A DNA stretch of 34,833 nucleotides from contig CAYNKQ010000013.1 of NCBI GenBank assembly GCA_964397855.1, forward strand, positions 1 through 34,833, given 5' to 3'. The notes beneath the pieces were generated by a model that worked only from the letters and a program-made list of their open reading frames with translations, had not been told where the DNA came from and ran no database searches. Numbering within the stretch: the first letter of the stretch is position 1; each line of letters opens with the position of its first letter. The position numbers and the translations under genes are program-made. The DNA comes from UBA7683 sp964397855. Its GTDB lineage: Bacteria > Patescibacteriota > Saccharimonadia > Saccharimonadales > UBA7683. Positions 1 to 6,875 of the stretch are shown here, one piece after another.

Positions 1-136
1 ATCCCTCACAGCTATATGTCTATTGGTTCAGGCAAGTAGCTCCTTGACTCAAGAAAACGTAATCTCCAGGGTTCGGGTTTGGTTGAATGGGTGGACTAGT
101 TGTCTCGCTGGGCGAGGATTTGTTTATTTTAAGTCT
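1..136. other. Window edge without a recognisable gene
   Basis: This stretch lies downstream of the minus-strand gene that ends at 137. One plus-strand frame is open from the window edge to a TAG at 37-39 and could be the last dozen codons of a truncated gene. A 5-bp stem (CTCGC, loop TGG, GCGAG) near 103-115 followed by a T-rich stretch could terminate such a gene. Neither reading can be decided from this window. Confidence 0.25.
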
Positions 137-1741
137 TTACGAATTAGTCATACCGGTTTTGACAGGCAAAATCGAAACATTAATTTGTAGCTTTTGAATC
201 TGTTTCTGAGCTTTCTTAAGGGCGATTTTGTTAAAAACCGGCAGCTGCCCTGGTAATTCTCGATCATCATTGATCAAGAATATGATGTTGAGTTTTTCAG
301 AGATCGCTTCTTTCGAAACTTCAGGCCATTTTTCATTAACGTGTGATTGTAAAAACTTCCAGGCGTGTGGGTCGTCTTCTCGTAGAAGATCGGCTGTGGT
401 CACTGCCTGATCAAGCATGCTGCTAAATGAAGTGCCTGAGCTGAGCCTTTTAATGAAAATCAGGCTGTTGCTGGGTTTATGATATAAATCGGCCATGAAG
501 AGTTCTGAATGTCGTTTAGGGCGATACGTTTTTCGGCTTAGTACTACGCTGTCTTTGTCATCCTGGTATTGTTCGCAAAAATCCCATTCACTTTGGGTCT
601 CAAACCATGTTTTGCTCTTGAGTGAAGATATTTTGACATTCTTAGTTACCCAGTCACCGAGATTCTCTAAAAAGTCAGTTCCAATTTTGTACCACTTGGA
701 ATCTGAAAGTACATACAGTGAATCTTCAAAAGTGGTTTCAAAAGCCAGCATTGTGTAGATACTCTTGCGCGGAGTAATCGCTTCTTCGTTGTCGTCTAGC
801 CCGGTTACGTAGGCATCTGATTTGAGTGTGTCGATATCCAGCTGAGAGGCGTTCCCAAGCAAGAACTTATGCAAGCTAGTCACCTCAATATCATCAAAAT
901 TTTCGTTGGTGTTACTTACTGTTAACTTAAAGTAACTGCATTCATTTGCTGGAATTTGATCTGGATACGCTAAGAAGAGCCGTTCAGGAGGTGTAGCTTG
1001 ACCAAGAGCTAGTAGAAGCTGGTTGTCGAGTTCGGCAATCCTCATAATGTCCTTCTCCTGTTCAAAGTGATCGATAAAGTCAAAATGTTCTTTGTAGGTG
1101 TTTAGCATGTACTTGTCATAGGCTTTTTGGCCGATGGTAGCAAGCTGTTCTGGCTGTAAATCTGGAATACTAATTTTGAGGCTTGCTCCTCCACTGATGC
1201 TGAAACCAAGATCATGATCGAGTGACGTACCCGAGATTGCTTTGAGCGCTTCACTTTCGTGATCAAACGCAAAATTGGCTATAGCCGAGGCTCGTTTGGC
1301 GCTTTCGCTTCTGCCGATGGAGCGAGAACTAATATTTTTGTAATCAATGTTCTTGATTTTGTTCGGAGAGATGGCGTTAATTGTGGTCTTAATACCAAAG
1401 TTAGATTCGATTAGTGACATGTCTATAAGGCTAAAGGCCGATCCGTAGCTGGCGGCAAATATTCGCGGGCCATCAACAGTCTCAACCCGAAACATAATGA
1501 GCACTGCTGCTGATTGTGACTTCATAGCTTCAACTTCTTTAACATCTGCAATACCGGCTACAAAGTTTGACCAGCTCGGCATCTTGGCTTCTTTCTCGAG
1601 TGCGTAAATGCGAGTATCGGGGTCACTCTCTCGTCTAGATTGGCTCGTAATGTTGCGATATTTGCGTGATTCGCTCTGTGGCCGAAGCCCTTCAGAGAAT
1701 TTTTGGACATGCGGTTTAAACATGTAAAGCGTTAACTTCAT
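137..1741 (-). CDS. DUF6119 / TIGR04141-type sporadically distributed protein
   Basis: A 534-aa protein. I chose the ATG at 1741 because GAGGG lies 8 nt upstream; the upstream TTG at 1768 has no such support. The pattern fits my memory of the TIGR04141 (DUF6119) family: an N-terminal LTLYMFK strand, a central block with AAVLIMFRV and RIFAASYG followed by ESNFGIKT, and a C-terminal block with SELFMADLYH and SLIFIKR. Residues E413, D418 and K431 are spaced like a PD-(D/E)XK nuclease core, which is only an inference. No signal peptide or membrane segment is visible. The family is patchily distributed and its biochemical role is not established to my knowledge. It stands alone, with unknown small genes upstream on the same strand, which fits an accessory or defence-like block. 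A -10-like TATACT lies at 1775-1780. Confidence 0.7.
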   Translation of the reverse strand: MKLTLYMFKPHVQKFSEGLRPQSESRKYRNITSQSRRESDPDTRIYALEKEAKMPSWSNFVAGIADVKEVEAMKSQSAAVLIMFRVETVDGPRIFAASYGSAFSLIDMSLIESNFGIKTTINAISPNKIKNIDYKNISSRSIGRSESAKRASAIANFAFDHESEALKAISGTSLDHDLGFSISGGASLKISIPDLQPEQLATIGQKAYDKYMLNTYKEHFDFIDHFEQEKDIMRIAELDNQLLLALGQATPPERLFLAYPDQIPANECSYFKLTVSNTNENFDDIEVTSLHKFLLGNASQLDIDTLKSDAYVTGLDDNEEAITPRKSIYTMLAFETTFEDSLYVLSDSKWYKIGTDFLENLGDWVTKNVKISSLKSKTWFETQSEWDFCEQYQDDKDSVVLSRKTYRPKRHSELFMADLYHKPSNSLIFIKRLSSGTSFSSMLDQAVTTADLLREDDPHAWKFLQSHVNEKWPEVSKEAISEKLNIIFLINDDRELPGQLPVFNKIALKKAQKQIQKLQINVSILPVKTGMTNS

Positions 1742-1835
1742 TTTGATTACCCTCTTTTTTACGTTCAAGATTTAAGTATATAGAAAATTACACCAATGTC
1801 TGGTCTTGATAATTAACTAAAAAACCGCTAGTACA

Positions 1836-1862
1836 TAAAAAATCAGCGGTGTTGCTGATCTT
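1836..1862 (-). terminator. Intrinsic terminator after the 89-aa gene
   Basis: On the minus strand the stem ATCAGC/GCTGAT (arms 1842-1847 and 1854-1859, 6-nt loop) is followed by TTTTTTA. It lies just after the stop of the gene at 1881 and separates it from the DUF6119 gene. Confidence 0.75.
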
Positions 1863-1880
1863 TTCGACCGTCTGACTCAG

Positions 1881-2150
1881 CTAAAGCTTGGCCAGTGGTT
1901 TGATGTCCAGTAATGTCCAGTGACTTTCGCTCGGATCGAGCTTCAGACGGAAGTCAGCCTTGCCATCGGTCACGCTAAATATACGTACTACTTCTTGGCC
2001 TTTGTGCACAAGGTATCTCCAGCCAGAGTTTAAGAATGTGTAAGTTTCGCCGTCAAATTCCATTTGCTTCGGAAAGGTCTCGAGTCGTTCTTTGTTTTTA
2101 AAATACACGCTACTTATAGTTACTTCTTGGTTTACTGTGATGCTTTCCAT
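1881..2150 (-). CDS. Hypothetical protein, 89 aa
   Basis: I do not recognise the family. The ATG at 2150 is preferred because GGAG lies about 6 nt upstream of it; an in-frame ATG at 2162 lacks a ribosome-binding site. The protein is soluble and mixed alpha/beta, with a beta-rich middle (GETYTFLNSGWRYLVHKG) and no cysteines. It has no signal peptide or membrane segment. It is followed by its own terminator, so it is probably monocistronic. Its upstream region shares two blocks with the upstream region of the DUF6119 gene (see findings), which suggests common control. Confidence 0.6.
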   Translation of the reverse strand: MESITVNQEVTISSVYFKNKERLETFPKQMEFDGETYTFLNSGWRYLVHKGQEVVRIFSVTDGKADFRLKLDPSESHWTLLDIKPLAKL

Positions 2151-2447
2151 ACTACGCTCCATTTTCTAATTTAAGATTTAAGAAATACACCAATCGAGAT
2201 AATTGATGAACGGGCTTTGGAGATTGAAGCTGCTAGAAAAGTTCTCTGCCGTTAATTGAGTACTTTCGTATCTAGAAACTTGTAGTTTGATGGTTAGGGA
2301 CGCTTGATCTCCGATTAGATCAGTGTGTGTAACCTCACATGTTATAAGTTTGTAAGTGGAAATACTATTGATTACTCGAAGTAAGTACCTACATAACTAA
2401 TATAAGTATAACGCTTATGTAAATATTAAAAAAGTATTAAATATGAA
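2151..2447. other. Intergenic region with operator-like repeats, no gene seen
   Basis: About 300 bases without a credible coding frame. It contains AAGATTTAAG at 2173-2182 followed by ACACCAAT, both also found upstream of the DUF6119 gene. It also holds a 6-bp inverted repeat TGATCT/AGATCA near 2304-2321 and, at 2401-2419, an ATAAG/CTTAT inverted repeat that recurs at 2791-2810. Confidence 0.4.
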
Positions 2448-2693
2448 CTAACGAGTTTTGGTCATCAACTTTAAGTTCGAGATGTATTGATCGGGGTTGA
2501 TGCTCGGGAACTTGCGCAGATGTTCCATGTGCTTCTGAGAAAACGTAATAACATTTGTTGGGTACTTCTCGGTATTTGCAACATAGTGAGATTCAGTATT
2601 GTAAGCGGTATCTTGTTCCATCTGCTCTAGAATTGAACGCACCTCAGCCTCTTGAACGGGGCTGAGTGGACTGGCTTTGGAAGATTTAGCCAT
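2448..2693 (-). CDS. Hypothetical protein, 81 aa
   Basis: A small soluble protein with an acidic helix in the first half (PVQEAEVRSILEQMEQD) and a basic C-terminus (KLMTKTR). I do not recognise the family. Its ATG follows one nucleotide after the TAG of the 21-codon frame upstream (TAGTATG), so the two are probably translationally coupled. It is bounded upstream by the palindromic site at 2791-2810 and downstream by the intergenic region 2151-2447. Confidence 0.55.
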   Translation of the reverse strand: MAKSSKASPLSPVQEAEVRSILEQMEQDTAYNTESHYVANTEKYPTNVITFSQKHMEHLRKFPSINPDQYISNLKLMTKTR

Positions 2694-2694
2694 A

Positions 2695-2760
2695 CTAAAC
2701 TACTGATTTATCTTTTTTAGGTTTCTTGACTTCTTTTTTTCTATCTTGACCTTTTGACAT
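2695..2760 (-). CDS. Lysine-rich mini-protein, 21 aa
   Basis: An ATG frame encodes a 21-residue peptide beginning MSKGQDRKKEVKK, with nine lysines. This beginning resembles a widespread class of tiny lysine-rich bacterial proteins starting MSKG(Q/M)D.KK, as I recall them. The stop codon is separated by one base from the ATG of the 81-aa gene, consistent with a two-gene operon. A weak GAAAG lies about 6-10 nt upstream of the start. The frame is short, so it could be a leader peptide rather than a functional protein. Confidence 0.45.
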   Translation of the reverse strand: MSKGQDRKKEVKKPKKDKSVV

Positions 2761-2790
2761 GTAAATCTTTCAGTTAGGAAGTATCGTTGC

Positions 2791-2810
2791 TTATAAGTAT
2801 ACGCTTATAA
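2791..2810. promoter_or_regulatory. Palindromic operator-like site upstream of the 21-aa/81-aa pair
   Basis: TTATAAG-TATACG-CTTATAA is an inverted repeat with 7-bp arms. On the minus strand it contains TATACT, a possible -10, about 30-35 nt upstream of the 21-codon gene. Nearly the same element, with one extra base in the spacer, occurs at 2401-2419. Confidence 0.45.
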
Positions 2811-2855
2811 ACGGTATAAGCCTAATAAGCATGGTGCAAATTTGTCTCCCCGCGC

Positions 2856-2888
2856 AAAAACTCCAGCAGGTTATGGCTGGAGTTTTTT
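2856..2888 (-). terminator. Intrinsic terminator after the 51-aa gene
   Basis: CTCCAGC (2861-2867) pairs with GCTGGAG (2876-2882), extended by an A5/T5 match. Runs of T follow in both orientations, so it may work both ways. It follows the minus-strand gene that ends at 2905. Confidence 0.8.
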
Positions 2889-2904
2889 GCAATTTAGGGT
2901 TTGG

Positions 2905-3060
2905 TTAGGCTAACTTTAGTTTTCTAATATTGCGGTTTAGTGCTTTTTGAACCTTATACATGGCCAGGGGTGGTACCTCTTCAAAGTATAGATCAAAGTC
3001 GCTGAGCTTTCTGAGATCTATCTTGATTCGAGTTTGTTTTTTAAATGGTCGGTAACTCAT
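2905..3060 (-). CDS. Small basic protein, 51 aa
   Basis: A 51-codon frame starting MSYRPFKKQTRIKIDLRKL and ending NRNIRKLKLA. An excellent ribosome-binding site, GGAGGAGCT, sits directly before the ATG, and a strong terminator follows the stop. These two signals make the gene convincing despite its size. The product is basic, predicted helical, and has no signal peptide. The family is unknown to me. It is divergent from the response-regulator operon and shares a 234-bp intergenic region with it, so it could be co-regulated with or by that system. Confidence 0.65.
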   Translation of the reverse strand: MSYRPFKKQTRIKIDLRKLSDFDLYFEEVPPLAMYKVQKALNRNIRKLKLA

Positions 3061-3082
3061 AGCTCCTCCTTCACTTAAATGC

Positions 3083-3125
3083 GACTATACAAGATAACCG
3101 AACTTGCATGATCACATGTATAGTC
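3083..3125. promoter_or_regulatory. Inverted repeat between the 51-aa gene and the response-regulator operon
   Basis: Perfect 9-bp arms, GACTATACA (3083-3091) and TGTATAGTC (3117-3125), are separated by 25 bp. Each arm holds a TATAGT that could be a -10 box, one for each divergent direction. It is the most obvious candidate regulatory site for the operon starting at 3295. Confidence 0.4.
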
Positions 3126-3294
3126 TAACAACCCGTCGCTGTTATAGCTGTTACATAGATTACACAAAAGCAGTGAGAAATGTCACTGTCGTATGCTGCT
3201 CAGAGTGTAGATGTAGCTGCAAAATTAAAAAGTTAATAATTATTTAATATTTGTAGTGTAAGATCGATGTTAACTACATAAACGGAAACAGCAC

Positions 3295-3969
3295 ATGAAG
3301 CTATTAGTTATTGAAGATAACCATCGTATCGCGCGTCATATAAAGACATTGTTTGGAAAGAATAACATCATTCAACTAGTTAGAAGTGGTGAAGATGGTA
3401 TCGACCGCGCAAAGCGTTCAAATTTCGACGTTATCATTTTAGATCTTGGGCTCCCAGACGTGTCGGGGCTCGAGGTCTGCCGGGCTATCCGCTCACACGG
3501 TATCCTGTCGCCTATTCTCGTTCTAACTGGTCTGGACGAGGTTGCTCTTCGAGTTGAGTTACTCAATAGCGGAGCTGATGATTATGTAACAAAGCCTTTT
3601 AACGCCGAAGAACTTGTTGCTCGAGTCGCTGCAGTCTCCCGAAGGAAAGACCGTCAGCATTACGATGAGTTACTGTGTGTTGGCGACCTTGTACTCAACA
3701 GGACATCTCGCGAGGTCAGTCGGAATGAGACAAAAATCTACCTTCGACGTAAAGAATACGATATTTTGGAATATCTTGTTGCTAACAAAGGTCGACCGGT
3801 TTCAAGGGCGATGATTCTTGATCATGCGTGGACTGCCGACCGAGAAAATTGGAACAACACCGTTGACGTACACATTAAACAATTGCGCGACAAAGTAGAT
3901 CGACCATTTTCATATCCACTTATCAAAACTGCTTACGGAATTGGCTATGTGGTCGATGGTGAAACATAA
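3295..3969 (+). CDS. OmpR/PhoB-type response regulator
   Basis: A 224-aa DNA-binding response regulator. The receiver domain (about 1-118) has acidic residues E7 and D8, phospho-acceptor D50 in VIILDLGLPD, T78 and K100 in VTKPF. The C-terminal winged helix (about 125-222) has the usual YDILEYL...VDVHIKQLRDKV...GIGYVV pattern. It is the first gene of a four-gene unit: a 40-codon peptide gene starts 25 nt later, followed by a membrane histidine kinase and an isoprenoid synthase. It is therefore the likely output partner of the kinase at 4127. In role it would correspond to ComA, although ComA belongs to the NarL/LuxR class, so it would be an analogue and not an orthologue. Targets may include its own promoter or the divergent 51-aa gene. 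Confidence 0.92.
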   Translation: MKLLVIEDNHRIARHIKTLFGKNNIIQLVRSGEDGIDRAKRSNFDVIILDLGLPDVSGLEVCRAIRSHGILSPILVLTGLDEVALRVELLNSGADDYVTKPFNAEELVARVAAVSRRKDRQHYDELLCVGDLVLNRTSREVSRNETKIYLRRKEYDILEYLVANKGRPVSRAMILDHAWTADRENWNNTVDVHIKQLRDKVDRPFSYPLIKTAYGIGYVVDGET

Positions 3970-3994
3970 TATAACAGATAAGGAATATCGAAAA

Positions 3995-4117
3995 ATGAAT
4001 AGGACTATCACAGAAATTTTAACAAACCAGGCAGTGCGAGATGCCAGAGCGGTTGAACTAAGTTTGGTCAATGAGTTAAGCGCTGGGTCGCCGTGGCTCA
4101 ATGAAGATCAGGCTTAG
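3995..4117 (+). CDS. 40-aa peptide, candidate prenylated pheromone precursor (ComX-like)
   Basis: A 40-codon frame starts MNRTITEILTNQAV and ends SAGSPWLNEDQA. AAGGA lies about 10 nt upstream, and the frame fills the gap between regulator (stop 3969) and kinase (start 4127). The first 28 residues look like an amphipathic helix, with no Sec-type signal. There is a single Trp, W34, seven residues from the C-terminus. ComX pheromone precursors are about 50-70 aa, lack a signal peptide and carry a C-terminal Trp that ComQ isoprenylates. Here an isoprenoid synthase and a membrane sensor kinase are encoded in the same operon. The pheromone role is inferred from gene order, size and the lone Trp. 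Alternatives are a leader peptide for kinase translation or an unrelated micro-protein. Confidence 0.6.
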   Translation: MNRTITEILTNQAVRDARAVELSLVNELSAGSPWLNEDQA

Positions 4118-4126
4118 GTAGTAAGA

Positions 4127-5578
4127 ATGAGAACACGACAGAGAATTCGAGCAGCCGTGCGGGTTCAGCCTGTCGTGTTCTTTCGTGGGGTTGTTGCAAG
4201 CTATCTGCGGTATTTCACTATCGAAAAATATAGCCATAGGCTACTAGATAACCCATCGGTGGTGCTGAGCCTTCTGCTTGCTGGAAGCGCCGCGTTTATG
4301 AAGATCATAGTATTCTTACTGCTGGTTAGCTACGGAATGCTTGGCAACAGGCATGTGATCGGCCGAGTTGTGATTGCGCTGGTACTACTTTGCTGGGTGT
4401 ATTTTGCAAGTTGGCGGCTTCGTAAAGGAAGCGCAACTGTTTCGGGCTTGATGCTTCTTGCTCTGTACTTTTTTATCGCAACTACCACGGTGATTTTATG
4501 GTCAATAACCGTGCCTTTTGGTCTACTGATGTTTGGGTTTGTAATAGTGCTATCTGGCATAATCTTAGGCTCTCGGTACAGTCTGGTGTCTGCGGCAACC
4601 TCTCTACTTACTTTGGGTATAGTACAACTTGCAACAAATGCAGAGATTTTGATCCCAGATCGTACGTCGGTAATGTTGCCACCAAATCTTCTGGATGTTG
4701 CTGGGTTCGGTACGATGTTCATGGTGTTGGCTCTGGCTTCGTGGATATCAGGACACAGGATGGATCGCTCACTCGAACGGGCGCTTACTGCCGAGCATCA
4801 GCTTTTGTTAGAAAAAGACTTGCTTGCGACTCGGCTTGAAGAGAGAACGCAGAAACTCCAGGCGGCGCAGCTTAAAGAAATGCAGCAACTTTATCGTTTT
4901 GCCGAACTTGGACAGCTGAGCACCGCACTGCTGCACGACCTGGCCAACCACCTAACGGTCCTGACTCTTGATATTGAGGACATACACAAAAAACAACACT
5001 CCAGGGCTCTGCTACGTGCAAAAAATAGTATCCATTATTTAGATAATCTGGTCGAGCAGGTTCGCGATCAACTCCGCGGTGATATGCACGTAAGACCACT
5101 TAATGTAATTGTAAAAATAAGGCAGACTACTCGACAGTTGCGTGATAACGCTCGGAAGCAAGGAGTTGTATTTAAGGTGGAATACTCCGGTAACAAAAAC
5201 CGATACATGTGTTTTGGTGATCCCACTCGATTTCGTCAGGTTCTGACAATACTTATTTCAAACGCTATTGATGCATATAGCAAGATGGACCGTGCACAGC
5301 CGTTGGTTGTTAAAATTGAGGCGGAAATTGGTACTTCTTCCATTATAGTGAGAATCACTGATTGGGGTTCGGGGATCAGCCCAGAACATTCCCAGAAATT
5401 ATTTAAGCCGTTCCATAGTACAAAATCTGGTGGTATGGGTATAGGCTTGTTTATCGCTAGGCAGATGATCACGATGCACTTTAAGGGTAGCGTGGATCTT
5501 GAGGCAACTCAGGGCCGCACGACGTTTGTAGTTAATGTCCCTTTGCGCAAAGTAACACCGAGGCTGAGTCATGAATAG
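4127..5578 (+). CDS. Membrane sensor histidine kinase with six-helix N-terminus
   Basis: A 483-aa kinase. About six hydrophobic segments occupy roughly 43-70, 80-97, 106-126, 128-148, 150-170 and 189-208, with very short loops and no large extracellular domain. This architecture suits sensing of a hydrophobic or peptide ligand in the membrane, as in ComP or AgrC. A coiled coil (about 213-258) leads to the H-box with H270 in LLHDLANHLTVL. The ATPase domain has N379 in ILISNAIDA, D412 in DWGSG, the F-box KLFKPF and GGMGIG at 435-440. It starts 9 nt after the peptide gene and overlaps the following isoprenoid synthase by 8 nt, so translation is probably coupled. All kinase motifs are intact. The cognate regulator is presumably the one at 3295. 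Confidence 0.9.
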   Translation: MRTRQRIRAAVRVQPVVFFRGVVASYLRYFTIEKYSHRLLDNPSVVLSLLLAGSAAFMKIIVFLLLVSYGMLGNRHVIGRVVIALVLLCWVYFASWRLRKGSATVSGLMLLALYFFIATTTVILWSITVPFGLLMFGFVIVLSGIILGSRYSLVSAATSLLTLGIVQLATNAEILIPDRTSVMLPPNLLDVAGFGTMFMVLALASWISGHRMDRSLERALTAEHQLLLEKDLLATRLEERTQKLQAAQLKEMQQLYRFAELGQLSTALLHDLANHLTVLTLDIEDIHKKQHSRALLRAKNSIHYLDNLVEQVRDQLRGDMHVRPLNVIVKIRQTTRQLRDNARKQGVVFKVEYSGNKNRYMCFGDPTRFRQVLTILISNAIDAYSKMDRAQPLVVKIEAEIGTSSIIVRITDWGSGISPEHSQKLFKPFHSTKSGGMGIGLFIARQMITMHFKGSVDLEATQGRTTFVVNVPLRKVTPRLSHE

Positions 5579-6875
5579 GCTTGCTGCTTCTTGCTGGGTG
5601 TATCAAGAAGATCTCAAAACTGTTTTTAAGCACTTACATGCTATACAGCAAAACAAGCCAAGTTTGCTACGTGGTGAGCTGATGGCTGATGTAGTGAAGC
5701 GTCTTGTATCGTGCGAGGTTCGCCCGGGTGGCCCCTATAGATCGGTCGATGGTGTCGATACCCCAACTAATTTGTCCATCTATACGTTTATGGTGATGCA
5801 GGGTGTGACGTTGTTACCGCTCGAACAGTATCTTTCACTACATCTCAAAAACTTCAAGCCAATGCTCAAGGAGGATAAAAAGAGTACGATTAATAATATC
5901 CAAGCCGACCGAGATGGCGTGTTTAAGGCCGTACACGCTAAGGCAATAAGTATTAAAACACCTCTGTTTAATACGCTTGTTGAGCAAGTCGATCGGATAT
6001 GGAAAGTCGACACATCCGGAGAGATTGCACTACTGAGCAAACTGTTTAGTGATTCACTCGCCATGAGCGAAGATCGTTTATCACCGTCGTACACTCTTGA
6101 GCTCGGAATAAGCAACGTCTACAGCTGGATTGCTTATACGATTTACGACGAGGTTATCGACGATCATTCAAGCCATAACTTAATACCCGTGGCTAACTTG
6201 GCTATGCGTAGAGCGCTGCAGAACTATCAGAGTGTTGTCAAGAATTTTGGAGCCAAGCCTTCCATACTCGAAGATAGTTTTACTGAAATGGACGCCGCCA
6301 ATATATGGGAATTACGCCACTGTCGTTTCGGGGTTGAGGGTGGCAGGATTAAGGTTGACGCGGTACCTGATTATGGCGACAGAAGAATCTTAGCACTGCG
6401 CGCACTTGCCCATATAGCAGGGCCAATGGCGCAAATAGATTATTTGTCATACGCAACTCTAAAGCAGAAGAAATCTGCAATCGCGATGCTTGAGCACTAC
6501 TTGATCGCCAGGCAGCTAAATGACGATATACATGATTGGCAGGAAGACCTATCTAGCGGACAGATTACGTACGCAGTGAGTGTGTTATTAAAGATGGCGC
6601 AGGTGCAGCCAGGGGTGTATAAAATTTCTGAACTGAGTGAACGTTTACGGCAGTGTTTTTGGGAAAATGGACTTGTTACTATATCCAACACTATCGTTAC
6701 TCATACGGCTAAATCAAAGGCCTGCCTTCGTTCTTCAATACTGTTTAGGAGTGAATGTGCTATATGGAGTTTGGTGCATACCATTGAAGGTACAGCCACA
6801 AAAGGCCTGGCTTCTCACGATTCTAGTAAGGCGTTTCTTGTTGCATTTGCCAAGGACAGCTTAACAATGAACTAG
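5571..6875 (+). CDS. Class I isoprenoid synthase/prenyltransferase, ComQ-like by context
   Basis: A 434-aa protein of the trans-isoprenyl diphosphate synthase fold. The first Asp-rich motif is DEVIDD (193-198), followed about 120 residues later by the second, NDDIHDWQED (317-326). These bind Mg-diphosphate in prenyl synthases, terpene synthases and ComQ. The N-terminal 150 residues are extra compared with ComQ (about 300 aa); GGPY (53-56) and TPTNLSIYTF (64-73) resemble a prenyltransferase/squalene-cyclase-type repeat. The start overlaps the kinase gene by 8 nt, and the 3' end overlaps the convergent PBP gene by 4 nt. No other isoprenoid gene is near, so a role in modifying the operon's 40-aa peptide is more attractive than bulk polyprenyl synthesis. 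A polyprenyl or terpene synthase remains possible. The fold call is firm; the substrate is inferred. Confidence 0.75.
   Translation: MNRLAASCWVYQEDLKTVFKHLHAIQQNKPSLLRGELMADVVKRLVSCEVRPGGPYRSVDGVDTPTNLSIYTFMVMQGVTLLPLEQYLSLHLKNFKPMLKEDKKSTINNIQADRDGVFKAVHAKAISIKTPLFNTLVEQVDRIWKVDTSGEIALLSKLFSDSLAMSEDRLSPSYTLELGISNVYSWIAYTIYDEVIDDHSSHNLIPVANLAMRRALQNYQSVVKNFGAKPSILEDSFTEMDAANIWELRHCRFGVEGGRIKVDAVPDYGDRRILALRALAHIAGPMAQIDYLSYATLKQKKSAIAMLEHYLIARQLNDDIHDWQEDLSSGQITYAVSVLLKMAQVQPGVYKISELSERLRQCFWENGLVTISNTIVTHTAKSKACLRSSILFRSECAIWSLVHTIEGTATKGLASHDSSKAFLVAFAKDSLTMN

Noticed and set aside
2203..2275. Plus-strand fragment reading DERALEIEAARKVLCR
   Set aside because: It looks protein-like but has no start codon and is only about 20 codons; not enough to call a pseudogene.
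3910..4101. Minus-strand 63-codon frame with a hydrophobic stretch
   Set aside because: It is antisense to the response-regulator end and to the 40-codon peptide gene, has no ribosome-binding site, and the plus-strand reading explains the region better.
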